Assembly: GCA_031270825.1 (NCBI GenBank)
Contig: JAISXH010000049.1
Location: forward strand, 37,521 to 101,520
Direction: 5' to 3'
Length of the DNA: 64,000 bases
Source of the DNA: Bifidobacteriaceae bacterium
GTDB taxonomy: Bacteria > Actinomycetota > Actinomycetes > Actinomycetales > WQXJ01
Part shown: positions 33,887-41,177 of the stretch, piece after piece
Layout of the letters: each line of letters starts with the position of its first letter
How positions within the stretch are numbered: position 1 is the stretch's first letter
Notes under the pieces: generated by a model
What the model saw: only the letters and a program-made list of their open reading frames with translations
Told to the model about the DNA's origin: nothing
Databases searched by the model: none
Made by a program: the position numbers and the translations under genes

Positions 33887-34660
33887 ATGGCGCAGGATCA
33901 TCCGCGGCCGGCCCGCTCTTCCTCCAGTCCGCCCGGCCCTTCCCGTGGGGACGTCGCCGGCCCGGTGTCGCCAGGCCTGTCCGCGCCCGATGCCGACCCA
34001 AGACCCCCGTTCGAGGCGCCGGCTGTGGGTGTTGGGCCTTGGGCGGGGCCTTTGCCCGATGACCCCCGCTACGACCCGGCGCTGCTGGCGGACGGCGACC
34101 GGCGCAATGTGGTCGACGAATACCGCTACTGGAGCCTGGAGGCGATTCGGGCGGATTTGGCGGCGCGGGCGCGGCCCTTCCATGTGGCGGTGGAGAATTG
34201 GGAGCACGATTTCAACATCGGCGCGATTGTGCGCACAGCCAATGCTTTCGGCGCCGGCGGGGTCCACATTGTGGGCAAGCGGCGGTGGAACCGACGCGGC
34301 GCCATGGTCACGGACCGCTATTTGAATGTGGTCCACCACGCCGACGTCGACGGATTGCGGTCTTGGGTTGACGGACATGGGCTGGCGCTGATCGGGATCG
34401 AGAATGTGCCGCAGGCCCTGCCGTTGGAACAGGCGGTGCTCCCCGAGCGGTGCGTGCTGCTATTCGGCCAGGAAGGTCCCGGCTTGACGCCGGCGGCGCT
34501 GGCAGGGTCTTCAGCGCTGTATCGAATCAGCCAATGCGGCTCTACCCGCTCGCTCAACGCGGCCGCCGCCGCCGCCATCGCCATGTACCACTGGTCCCTG
34601 AACCACTCCCACCAAAATGGGGACAGGCCCCTTTCTGGTAACTCCCAGGTTCGCGCCTAG
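33887..34660 (+). CDS. TrmH/SpoU-family RNA 2'-O-methyltransferase
   Basis: 257-aa SAM-dependent RNA ribose methylase of the SPOUT class. Motifs: VAVENWEHDFNIGAIVRTAN (motif 1), CVLLFGQEGPGLTPAAL (motif 2) and ISQCGSTRSLNAAAAAAIAM (motif 3, with the trefoil knot). The first 60 residues are Pro/Ser-rich. The final dozen or so codons, reading HQNGDRPLSGNSQ, come from a 38-bp repeat (34611-34648) also present at 45092, so the native C-terminus has been replaced or extended by a repeat insertion. Target RNA (tRNA or 23S rRNA) is not determinable. Confidence 0.9.
   Translation: MAQDHPRPARSSSSPPGPSRGDVAGPVSPGLSAPDADPRPPFEAPAVGVGPWAGPLPDDPRYDPALLADGDRRNVVDEYRYWSLEAIRADLAARARPFHVAVENWEHDFNIGAIVRTANAFGAGGVHIVGKRRWNRRGAMVTDRYLNVVHHADVDGLRSWVDGHGLALIGIENVPQALPLEQAVLPERCVLLFGQEGPGLTPAALAGSSALYRISQCGSTRSLNAAAAAAIAMYHWSLNHSHQNGDRPLSGNSQVRA
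34611..34648 (+). repeat. Palindromic 38-bp element, copy 1, inside the methyltransferase 3' end
   Basis: ACCAAAATGGGGACAGGCCC then CTTTCTGGTAACTCCCAG. AAATGGGG can pair with CCCCTTT and ACCA with TGGT. An identical inverted copy lies at 45092-45129. The GGGGACAGGCCCC core resembles REP-type elements of other bacteria. Confidence 0.9.
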
Positions 34661-34917
34661 CTAGCCGCAGATCTTAGCCACTTGTGGTGGTTGGCGTCGG
34701 CGCTGCTACCTCTGCGCCGGCCCGATGTGGTCGGTGACCGGACAGCCCAAGGTGATGGCGTGGACGGGGAACTCGCGGCGGTCTGACGGGTGTTCGCCGC
34801 AACACTGAGGGGCGCTATTGCGGAGCAATGCCAGATCGCCAGTGTGGACGGCCAGTTCGGCTAGTTCGGCTAGGTGGCCCTAGAGTCGGTGTCGACGCGG
34901 GTTTGAAGGAGGCGATG
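34661..34917. other. 257-bp gap before the export-like operon
   Basis: No gene, hairpin or clear promoter is recognised. AGTTCGGCTAGTTCGGCTAG (34854-34873) is a short direct repeat of TAGTTCGGC-type units just ahead of the lipoprotein gene. Confidence 0.4.
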
Positions 34918-35535
34918 ATGGTGCGTGTGGCGAGCAGGACTGCCGTTGCGATGGCTTTGTGTGTTGGGGTGGCCGGGTTGTTCGGGTGCGCCCAGGTTGG
35001 CGGCGGTGATGGCGGTCTGACGAGCCCGGCGACGATCAAGTACCACGCGCGGGAGTTGGAGAAGCAGGGGTATTCGGAGCAGGCGGCGATGCTCGAGGAC
35101 GGCGTTGTCGACGCCAGAGATTACGCGGACGCCTTCGACCTGTTGCGCACCTGTGTGGAGGGGACCGACGCCAAGATCACGGATCTGCAGACCAATCCTG
35201 TTGACGGCATCTCTTTGAGCTTTGTGTTCGAGTACGAGGATCCCGCGACCTCCGACGTGCTGGATGATTGTCAATTCCGCTATTTCACGACTGTTGATAT
35301 GGATTACCGCGAGTCGCATGCCAACCAGATGGACCCTGTGTTGCGGGACGCGGTCGGCGAGTGCATGGGCGAGCTGGGGTTTGAGACCACGGGCGAGGAG
35401 TCGACCGTGCAGGACTTCGCCGGTGAGGCGGCTGTGGTTGATGGCGAGTTGACGCCGCGCGGGCAGGCCGCTTCGGATTGCGTGCAGGAGCAAGTGGCGG
35501 AGCTGTTCGGCGGCGGGGGCTTCGGGCTGAACTGA
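34918..35535 (+). CDS. Putative lipoprotein of unknown function
   Basis: 205-aa exported protein. Signal peptide AVAMALCVGVAGLFGCAQV with lipobox LFGC; the mature part is acidic and predicted soluble, with regularly placed Cys residues (LLRTCVEGTD, LDDCQFRYF, AVGECMGELGF, ASDCVQEQV) that could form disulfides. AAGGAGG lies five bases before the ATG at 34918. It begins a three-gene run with a membrane-fusion-like protein and an FtsX-like permease, 9 bp apart, and may be the external part of that system. No family assigned. Confidence 0.75.
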   Translation: MVRVASRTAVAMALCVGVAGLFGCAQVGGGDGGLTSPATIKYHARELEKQGYSEQAAMLEDGVVDARDYADAFDLLRTCVEGTDAKITDLQTNPVDGISLSFVFEYEDPATSDVLDDCQFRYFTTVDMDYRESHANQMDPVLRDAVGECMGELGFETTGEESTVQDFAGEAAVVDGELTPRGQAASDCVQEQVAELFGGGGFGLN

Positions 35536-35544
35536 GGGCCGGCG

Positions 35545-36660
35545 ATGCGCAGGGTGTGGGCGGCTGTGGCCGCTTGGTTGGGCGCGGTGGTTTGGTGCGG
35601 CCTGCCGTTGGCGGCCTATTGGCAGCTGACGGGGCGCGCCGCCGAGGAGACTTTTGAGCGGCCGGTGGCGGTGGATGGCCCGGTCAAGGCGAACAGCGGG
35701 GCCTCGCGCCGGGATGTGGCGCTGGCCTTGACTTGGTATGTCCCCGGGCCGGTGGTGGCGCCGGGTTGGGACGGGGTGGTCCAGTCGGTCGGCGCGGCGC
35801 CGGGCAGGATGATCGCGTCGGGCGAAGTGCTGGCGCGAGTGGACGGCGTGGACCGCTTGGCTTGCGCCAGCGCCAGCCCGATGGCCCGCTCGGTGGCGTT
35901 GCGTGACAAGGGCCGGGACGTGGCGACGTTGCACGAATGTCTGACGGCGGCGGGCTACGACGTGGCGGTGGACAAGGACGTTTACGGGTCGGCGACCAAG
36001 AGCGCGGTGGCCGACCTGGCGGCCAAGACCGGGGCTGCCAGTGAGCGTGGGGAGGTATTCGACGCTGCCTGGCTGGTGTTCTTGCCCGAGGAGAACTATT
36101 GGCCGCAAACCGTTGACCTGGTGGTGGGTGCTCCGGCGCCTCCGGCGGGCTCGGCGTTGGCGTCTGCGGCGCCGGTGCTCTCACAAGCGGTTCTGGCGGA
36201 CGCCGACTACCTTGATTCGGTCGAGTTGGTTCAGCCCCTTGCCGGGGAGGCGGCATCGGCGGGGCCGGTGGCTTCGCCAACCGAGGCGTTGGTGGCCGAG
36301 CCCGGCGAAACCCTGATCGCCAGCGGGGTCGAAATCACCTTGAGCGAGGACCGGGCCGGGGTGGCGGCGGACGACTTAGAAGTGCTGCAGAGCAAGGTGG
36401 CGGCCAGTTCGCCGGTGGTGGCGGCGTCTTTGGAGCGGGCGGCCAACGCCGACGAGTACCTGGTGCCCGCCGACGCGGTGATAGCCACCGCTGACGGGGG
36501 CACTTGTGTGTTGCGTGTCGAGGGGGCCGCGTTGAGGCCGGTCGCGGTTGAAATCCTGGGCAACGCGTCCGGCAATTCGATCGCCAAAGGAGATCTAAAG
36601 GCTGGTCAGAAGGTCCGGATAGCGCCCGAGCCGAAAGACCGCCAATGCGGACCGGGGTGA
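35545..36660 (+). CDS. Membrane-fusion-like protein with peptidoglycan-binding domain
   Basis: 371-aa protein. One N-terminal helix (AAWLGAVVWCGLPLAAYWQL) anchors it; the following YVPGPVVAPGWDGVVQSVGA and MIASGEVLARVDG resemble the biotinyl-lipoyl-like hairpin of HlyD/MacA adaptor proteins. Residues about 115-155 (RDVATLHECLTAAGYDVAVD, GSATKSAVADL) match a PG_binding_1 domain, and the C-terminal ADAVIATADGGTCVLRVEGA is the adaptor's beta domain. This architecture is known in Gram-positive adaptors paired with MacB-type exporters. It overlaps the permease gene by 16 bp. No ATPase gene is next to it. Confidence 0.75.
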   Translation: MRRVWAAVAAWLGAVVWCGLPLAAYWQLTGRAAEETFERPVAVDGPVKANSGASRRDVALALTWYVPGPVVAPGWDGVVQSVGAAPGRMIASGEVLARVDGVDRLACASASPMARSVALRDKGRDVATLHECLTAAGYDVAVDKDVYGSATKSAVADLAAKTGAASERGEVFDAAWLVFLPEENYWPQTVDLVVGAPAPPAGSALASAAPVLSQAVLADADYLDSVELVQPLAGEAASAGPVASPTEALVAEPGETLIASGVEITLSEDRAGVAADDLEVLQSKVAASSPVVAASLERAANADEYLVPADAVIATADGGTCVLRVEGAALRPVAVEILGNASGNSIAKGDLKAGQKVRIAPEPKDRQCGPG

Positions 36661-37811
36661 GCCGAGGCAGGGACCGATTCGGCCCGAGACGGCAGGCGAG
36701 GCCAGTTGACCCCGGCGGCGCCGTGACCTTTCCACGCAGGCTGGCGGCGCGCGAGGCGTTGGCCAACCTGCGGGCGAACTGGGTGCGGAGCACCGTCGCA
36801 CAGGCGGTCGGTTTGGTCATCGGCGCGCTGATGGTGGGGGTGACGTTGTTCGACGTGGGACGCATCGCGGCTTATAACGAAGAACTGGTCCAGGCCGGGG
36901 CGAACATGTTCACGGTTCAGCGTGAGGACGCGATGGGGCTCGACGCCGGCCGTTGCGACGCCCTGGTCGGCATGCCGGGGATCAAGGGGGCGGGCGGTTT
37001 CCAGGGCGTCGAACGGGCGGTGTCCCTGGTCGACCCGGGCATCAGCTTCGACTTGGTGACAGCCAGCCCGGGATATGCGGCCATGATCTGGCCGCCGCCC
37101 GATGCCGCGGCGGCGGGTTCGTCTGAGGCGTTAGGCCGGGCGGTCGCGGGCGGGCGCGTGGCGGAAAGACTGGGCGTCAGCCAGGGCGGAGGGCTGAGCT
37201 ACTCTGCCGCTGGCGTGCCCGGCCACATCGAGGTCAGGCCGGCGGCGGGGCCGGCGCGGTCGGCCGAATCCGACAATTGGGTGGTTGTGCCGGTGGCCCC
37301 GGTCGGGGTGGTGGCCCATTGCATGGTGGAGGCTGTGCCCGGCGCGCGCGCGGCGGTCGAGTCGCTGTTGGTGGGCTGGTTCGACGAGCCGGTCCGGACA
37401 ATTGTGAGCGCGGTGATGCCGGAGCCCCCGCTCGGGATGAGCCCGTCTGACCAACTGGCGAGCAGGCTCTCGCGTTGGATTCCGCTGGTCGCGACGGCCG
37501 CGTTGTTGACATTTCAGGCCGCGTTGTGGTTGGCGCGCCGCGCCGACCTTGGGCTGTACGGGCTGCTAGGACTGCGCCGCAGCCGTTTGGCGATCATGGT
37601 GTTGACCGACTACCTGTTCACGGCTGTGGTTCCGGTGTGCGCTGGCGCTGTGGCGATGGCGGCCTGGCGGGCCTCCGAACTCAAAGGCCTGGTGCTGTCT
37701 CTGACAGCTTTGGACTTCGCGCGGGCCGGCGCCCTGATGGCTCTGGCGCCGGCGGCCATAATCGGATTGCTGGCGCTGACCAAACCATTCGACGCGATCC
37801 GGGGTAGATGA
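36645..37811 (+). CDS. FtsX/MacB-like ABC permease
   Basis: 388-aa membrane protein. One helix near the N-terminus (AQAVGLVIGALMVGVTLFDV), a large extracytoplasmic domain (about 70-285) and three C-terminal helices (WIPLVATAALLTFQAALWLA, MVLTDYLFTAVVPVCAGAVA, AGALMALAPAAIIGLLAL) give the MacB/FtsX topology. It should form an export or mechanotransmission complex with the adaptor just upstream, but the ATPase is missing here. Start uncertain: ATG 36645 overlaps the adaptor gene; a GTG at 36723 is possible. Confidence 0.75.
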   Translation: MRTGVSRGRDRFGPRRQARPVDPGGAVTFPRRLAAREALANLRANWVRSTVAQAVGLVIGALMVGVTLFDVGRIAAYNEELVQAGANMFTVQREDAMGLDAGRCDALVGMPGIKGAGGFQGVERAVSLVDPGISFDLVTASPGYAAMIWPPPDAAAAGSSEALGRAVAGGRVAERLGVSQGGGLSYSAAGVPGHIEVRPAAGPARSAESDNWVVVPVAPVGVVAHCMVEAVPGARAAVESLLVGWFDEPVRTIVSAVMPEPPLGMSPSDQLASRLSRWIPLVATAALLTFQAALWLARRADLGLYGLLGLRRSRLAIMVLTDYLFTAVVPVCAGAVAMAAWRASELKGLVLSLTALDFARAGALMALAPAAIIGLLALTKPFDAIRGR

Positions 37812-37851
37812 CCGGTGATCGCGCACGACCGGTGATCGATCCCTGACGAGC

Positions 37852-38085
37852 GTGCAGGTCGAGATTTCTGAGCGGGCCGCCCGCCTTGGCGATGCCATCG
37901 CTCTGTTCACACAACTCGGTGAAGAGATCTAGAGCGATCACGGCGTCTCTCCATTCATTGACTCGACCCACGGCGCCCTCAAGGTGGTGGCGAAGATTGA
38001 CGGTGATACCCGCTCCGGCATATCTGAGGTCAAGACTTTCTTGCTCGACATGGTGTGCCTGGTCAAACCAGGTTATACTGGCACG
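37852..38085 (+). pseudogene. Possible remnant small gene with internal stop
   Basis: From GTG 37852 the frame reads VQVEISERAARLGDAIALFT, then QLGEEI, a TAG stop, and continues with SDHGVSPFIDSTHGALKVVA in the same frame up to the MazE-like gene. Composition looks protein-like on both sides of the stop, so a decayed gene is possible, but no family is recognised. Confidence 0.25.
38058..38079 (+). promoter_or_regulatory. Promoter and operator of the MazEF-like module
   Basis: CCTGGTCAAACCAGG (38058-38072) is an exact 6-3-6 inverted repeat directly abutting the -10 box TATACT (38074-38079). The start codon GTG lies six bases after the -10, so the transcript is probably leaderless and the palindrome is well placed for autorepression by the antitoxin. 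Confidence 0.65.
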
Positions 38086-38337
38086 GTGAAGACGGCCATA
38101 TCCGTTCCCGACGACCTGTTTGAGCGATTCGAGACAGCCGCTAGGCGCGCCGGGATGAGCCGGTCCGAGTTCTACCGTGAGGCCGCCAAGGCCTACGCCG
38201 ACCAACTCGAGGGAAATGAGATCACCGCCGCCATGGACGCCTACATAGAACGCACCGGCGACGCCGGATCGGACGCGGAATGGACCGCCGCGTCACGCCA
38301 GCGGCTGGCCGAGGCGACAGCGGACGATCAATGGTGA
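38086..38337 (+). CDS. Ribbon-helix-helix antitoxin (MazE-like)
   Basis: 83-aa antitoxin. KTAISVPDDLFERFETAARR followed by AGMSRSEFYREAAKAYADQL is the ribbon-helix-helix DNA-binding domain; the C-terminal half (MDAYIERTGDAGSDAEW) is acidic and would wrap the toxin. GTG start at 38086 is chosen because the -10 box lies six bases upstream. The stop overlaps the toxin start, ensuring coupled translation. It should neutralise the downstream toxin and, with it, repress the promoter. Confidence 0.87.
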   Translation: MKTAISVPDDLFERFETAARRAGMSRSEFYREAAKAYADQLEGNEITAAMDAYIERTGDAGSDAEWTAASRQRLAEATADDQW

Positions 38338-38684
38338 TCGAGCGGGGTGACATCTATTGGGTGGACCTGGGCGAACCCGGCGGAGGTGACCATCGCCCGG
38401 CCAAATACCGCCCGGTGCTCGTAGTCCAGGCCGACGCCTACAACCGCACGCGCCTGGCCACGGTGGTCGCGGCCTCGATCACATCTAACCTGGACGCTGC
38501 GCAGAAGCCTGGGAACGTCTTCTTGCCCCGAGAATCTACCGGCTTGCCGAAGGACTCAGTCGCCAATTTGACCCAGTTAAGCGCTCTCAACCGGTTCGAC
38601 CTCATTCCGGAGCGCGTTGGGCGCCTGTCACCCGTCGCGCTCGAGCAGATTGACGGCGGTCTGCGGATGATCCTCGGCCTGTGA
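38331..38684 (+). CDS. MazF-type endoribonuclease toxin
   Basis: 117-aa toxin of the PemK/MazF fold, an RNase cleaving mRNA at short sites. IERGDIYWVDLGEPGGGDHR, KYRPVLVVQADAYNRTRLAT and the C-terminal LSPVALEQIDGGLRMILGL are characteristic. ATG at 38331 lies seven bases inside the antitoxin stop region. A complete MazEF-like pair with its own leaderless promoter, likely functional. Confidence 0.92.
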   Translation: MVIERGDIYWVDLGEPGGGDHRPAKYRPVLVVQADAYNRTRLATVVAASITSNLDAAQKPGNVFLPRESTGLPKDSVANLTQLSALNRFDLIPERVGRLSPVALEQIDGGLRMILGL

Positions 38685-38771
38685 ACTGCGCCGCCTGCTC
38701 GCCCTGCCAGGTCATCTGCTCCACCGACCTCATAGCCTCAGACTTGGCCCGCTGATCAGCGGCCTGTTGTA

Positions 38772-38788
38772 GGGAGCGGAGCGAGTAC
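38772..38788. repeat. Left att-like direct repeat
   Basis: GGGAGCGGAGCGAGTAC is identical to 40794-40810, where it runs into the 3' end of the tRNA-Glu gene. After it, ACCTAACTGGAT resembles the tRNA sequence CCCCAACCGGAT in 9 of 12 positions, as expected of a decayed copy of the tRNA 3' end. Confidence 0.6.
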
Positions 38789-38797
38789 ACCTAACTG

Positions 38798-38815
38798 GAT
38801 GGTTCTCCAACCATC
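38798..38815. terminator. Short hairpin, possible terminator
   Basis: GATGGTT and AACCATC flank CTCC, an exact 7-4-7 hairpin about 115 bp after the toxin gene. No T-run follows, so a terminator role is only suggested. Confidence 0.3.
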
Positions 38816-38946
38816 ATGCGGAGATGAAACGACTGGTCAGCAGGCTGCGGAAGGCCAGGAAAGCCGCCGTTGGGCGGCCCGGAGGGCGGTGAATCGCCGA
38901 TTCTCGGGGTCCCGTGGCGGCGAATTCGCGAAATTGCCCAACCGAA

Positions 38947-39255
38947 ATGACGGCATCGGACACCCAGCGGATGCTGGCCGAATACGAGGCCGGGCCGGCG
39001 GTCAAGGCCCTGGCCGAGGGGTGCGGGGTCAGCCCCGCCACGGTTGGGAAGAAGGCCGGGAAGGCCGGATTGCCGCCCCGCCGGGTTGGGCGCCCACCAC
39101 CACGAATCCCTCTTCGACGTCACGCCGTTGACCTTCGAGTAGCGCAGCACTGGCGCCCGCGAAACCTTCCAAGGGCTGGAAGTTCCGCACAGGGTCGCTG
39201 GAACCGTGTCATACAGCGGCGCGTGCGTCGGACTCCAGCCAGCAGCGGCGAGTAG
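38947..39255 (+). pseudogene. Remnant of a recombinase-type helix-turn-helix gene
   Basis: TASDTQRMLAEYEAGPAVKA followed by LAEGCGVSPATVGKKAGKAG looks like the C-terminal HTH of serine recombinases or related DNA-binding proteins (helix, turn, GVSxxTVxxxLxxAG). It starts at an isolated ATG without a ribosome site, and after about 55 residues the sequence becomes Arg/Pro-rich and unlike any protein. I read it as a fragment of a mobile-element gene; the rest of 38816-39365 shows nothing recognisable. Confidence 0.45.
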
Positions 39256-39365
39256 TTCTGGGCGCGCGTCTGAGTTCCCGACCGCGACGGCCGCCCTCCG
39301 GATCTAGGTGCTGGAGGATGAGTGGAGCGACGCCTATCTTGGCGGGCCCGCGCCCGGGCGGAGGA

Positions 39366-39935
39366 TCACAGCGGGATGACATGCGCGTGGCCCTGGTCGG
39401 CCGAGGCCAACGAGCGCCAGAGCTTGGCGTCGAACGTGGCCAGCACAAGGCCGCTGGCGGCCGCCAAGTTGACCAGATGGAGATCGGTCACCTGCTGGTG
39501 CCCGACCATCGCCGTCAGGTCGATGCTGGGATCGGCCAGTGTGGCGGCATCGGGCACAAAGCTGTGCCCGGGCAAGGAACGGATCTGCCTCAACGCGGCC
39601 AGCGCGGTGGCCGGCGTCTCGCCGCCCACGCTCGGGTTGGACACCAATCGGATGAACGCCGTCTCAGTGAGAGGAGTGGTGGCAAAGCGCTCGTGGGTGG
39701 CAAACCAGGCGCGCGCCGCATGGTGATGGGCGTGCCTGGGATCGAAGGCGGCCACCAGGACGTTGACATCTGGCAGGGCGACGGGCGGTTCGGTCGGATC
39801 GGGCGCGGGCGCGGGCTTGGGCGGTGCGGCCTTTGCGCCGGTTGCCTCCGGGGGTGCGGCGGCTTCTGTGGGGGCGGTGGCCTCGGCGGACGCGGAGGGC
39901 GCCGCGCGCGCGGGCCTGGGCGATGCGGCGCTCAC
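39366..39935 (-). CDS. PIN-domain ribonuclease toxin (VapC-like) with Ala/Pro-rich extension
   Basis: 189-aa toxin. After 50 residues of Ala/Pro-rich low complexity comes a PIN domain: VALPDVNVLVAAFDPRHAHH (first catalytic Asp), FATTPLTETAFIRLVSNPSV (Glu), and the closing acids in the TDLHLVNLAAASGLVLATFD segment. PIN toxins cleave tRNA or mRNA. Such an N-terminal extension is unusual for VapC (normally about 130-140 aa). GTG start overlaps the antitoxin stop as GTGA. Confidence 0.88.
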   Translation of the reverse strand: MSAASPRPARAAPSASAEATAPTEAAAPPEATGAKAAPPKPAPAPDPTEPPVALPDVNVLVAAFDPRHAHHHAARAWFATHERFATTPLTETAFIRLVSNPSVGGETPATALAALRQIRSLPGHSFVPDAATLADPSIDLTAMVGHQQVTDLHLVNLAAASGLVLATFDAKLWRSLASADQGHAHVIPL

Positions 39936-40153
39936 GGTTCGTCCCGGTAGCGGGCCACCAGATCATCCGTGATCACCCGCTGCGGGTCGCTGGGACTGAG
40001 CAGCGGGAACCCGCCATTCGAGGAGGAGGCCTGACCAGCCAATCCGCGCAGGGCCAGCTTTGAGACCGCCCTGCCTAGGCTGATGCCGTCCTGGCCGGCC
40101 AGAGCGCGCCCAGCTGCGAGCACGCGATCATCCAAATCAAGTGTGGTTCGCAC
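39932..40153 (-). CDS. Ribbon-helix-helix antitoxin (VapB-like)
   Basis: 73-aa antitoxin partner. MRTTLDLDDRVLAAGRALAG followed by ISLGRAVSKLALRGL is the ribbon-helix-helix pattern of VapB antitoxins; the C-terminus (ITDDLVARYRDEP) is the toxin-binding arm. It is coupled to the toxin by a four-base overlap. The GTG start is preceded by an exact palindrome that is the likely operator. Confidence 0.88.
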   Translation of the reverse strand: MRTTLDLDDRVLAAGRALAGQDGISLGRAVSKLALRGLAGQASSSNGGFPLLSPSDPQRVITDDLVARYRDEP

Positions 40154-40157
40154 AGAG

Positions 40158-40174
40158 TGATGTTATCAACATCA
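40158..40174 (-). promoter_or_regulatory. Operator of the VapBC module
   Basis: TGATGTTATCAACATCA is an exact 7-3-7 inverted repeat ending five bases before the antitoxin start. On the minus strand GATAAC within it could serve as the -10 box, giving a very short leader. Autorepression by the VapBC complex is the usual mode. Confidence 0.6.
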
Positions 40175-40452
40175 GCGCATCACCGCACCCTTCAGTCTTC
40201 ACGAACACGGTGTCGCGCGACCTTTGCGCGCTGCCTGGTTCGCTCTTGGCATGTGGGCGCGCATCGGCAGCAGGCGGTGTCGGGCGCGGGCTGACCATCG
40301 CGAAGGAAGAGACTTGGCGGCAGCCGCCTAGGCCAACCGTTCGGGGCTCGGATGGATGGCCGTCGACGTGTTCGTGGCCAACTGGCTACCGGATCGCCGC
40401 GGGCACTGACTGTCCGGTGCCGCCCCAGCAGTCTGCAACCGCTGCCACACCC
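40175..40452. other. Gap upstream of the BrnT fragment
   Basis: An open frame crosses this stretch and continues through the BrnT-like remnant, but its composition is irregular and no start context or family is visible. I see no gene here. Confidence 0.4.
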
Positions 40453-40590
40453 TACCCTGACGAGGTTCGGAGCGTTACCATCGGCAGGGCCCGAGGCAAG
40501 CTGTGGGCCGCCGTGTGGACCTGGCGGGGAGACCGGATAAGGATAATCCCAGTGCGGCGGGCACGGGATACGAAGGAGAGGCTTGTCGTG
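40453..40590 (+). pseudogene. BrnT-like toxin remnant
   Basis: The segment DEVRSVTIGRARGKLWAAVW followed by TWRGDRIRIIPVRRA matches the C-terminal half of BrnT toxins (RFVVIG...RGDRIRIISARRA). The N-terminal half, with the conserved EWDxxKAxxNxxKHG region, is absent and no BrnA antitoxin follows, so this is a decayed toxin gene. Confidence 0.6.
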
Positions 40591-40793
40591 CGGCTCCGCG
40601 AGTTGGGCATATGGGAGGGGCGGGGGCGGTTGGTCTCGGCTCGGGTTTCCGGCTCGTGCACGCGCGGGGCGGGTGACGAGGTGTTTCCGGAGGTGAAGAG
40701 GTGGCGCAGAAGCGATCCGAACCTGACCAGGCGGATCTTGCGGGACCGTACCAGCGGGATGACCCAGGCCGGGGGTCGAATCTGGTTGGGGGC

Positions 40794-40810
40794 GGGAGCG
40801 GAGCGAGTAC
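40794..40810. repeat. Right att-like direct repeat at tRNA-Glu
   Basis: GGGAGCGGAGCGAGTAC, identical to 38772-38788, spans the downstream flank and the last bases of the tRNA-Glu gene. Together the two repeats bracket about 2 kb of accessory sequence. Confidence 0.6.
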
Positions 40811-40880
40811 CCCCAACCGGATTCGAACCGGTGCTGCCGCCGTGAAAGGGCGGAGTCCTAGGCCGCTAGACGATGGGGGC
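40808..40880 (-). tRNA. tRNA-Glu (anticodon TTC)
   Basis: Minus strand: acceptor GCCCCCA pairs with TGGGGGT (first pair G-U, as in many actinobacterial tRNA-Glu), anticodon arm CCGCC-CTTTCAC-GGCGG with anticodon TTC, T-arm ACCGG-TTCGAAT-CCGGT, discriminator A. 73 bases; no CCA encoded. Confidence 0.96.
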
Positions 40881-41177
40881 CGGACCACCGGACATGGTAC
40901 GGCACGCGGGTTCGCCAGCGCCAATCCGCCAGCCGCCGGGTCATAGTTCCAAGACTGGCCCGATGCCGCCGGGTCGCCCTAGGCTTCAGGCCAGCGCTGT
41001 TCAGCCCCCGCAGACCGCCCGGGCGCCTGGCCGCCTGGCCGCCTGCGGGGATCCCGGCTGGCGTGAGTTCTCCGGGAGTGGCCCAAGGTGCAAACGGGGC
41101 GACCGAGCGGCATCGTCGGCAAGCTTTGGCGGGTGGCGACGCTACGTCAGCCGCTGGCGCGATGCGAGAATTGCCTG
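40881..41177. other. 297-bp gap upstream of the CDF gene
   Basis: GC-rich sequence without a recognisable gene or promoter. GCCCGATGCCG at 40958-40968 is one copy of the over-represented oligomer. Confidence 0.4.

Noticed and set aside
40141..40845. A complete 234-codon gene upstream of tRNA-Glu
   Set aside because: Only the middle resembles a protein (BrnT C-terminal half); the frame runs into the tRNA-Glu gene at its end, so it is treated as a remnant.
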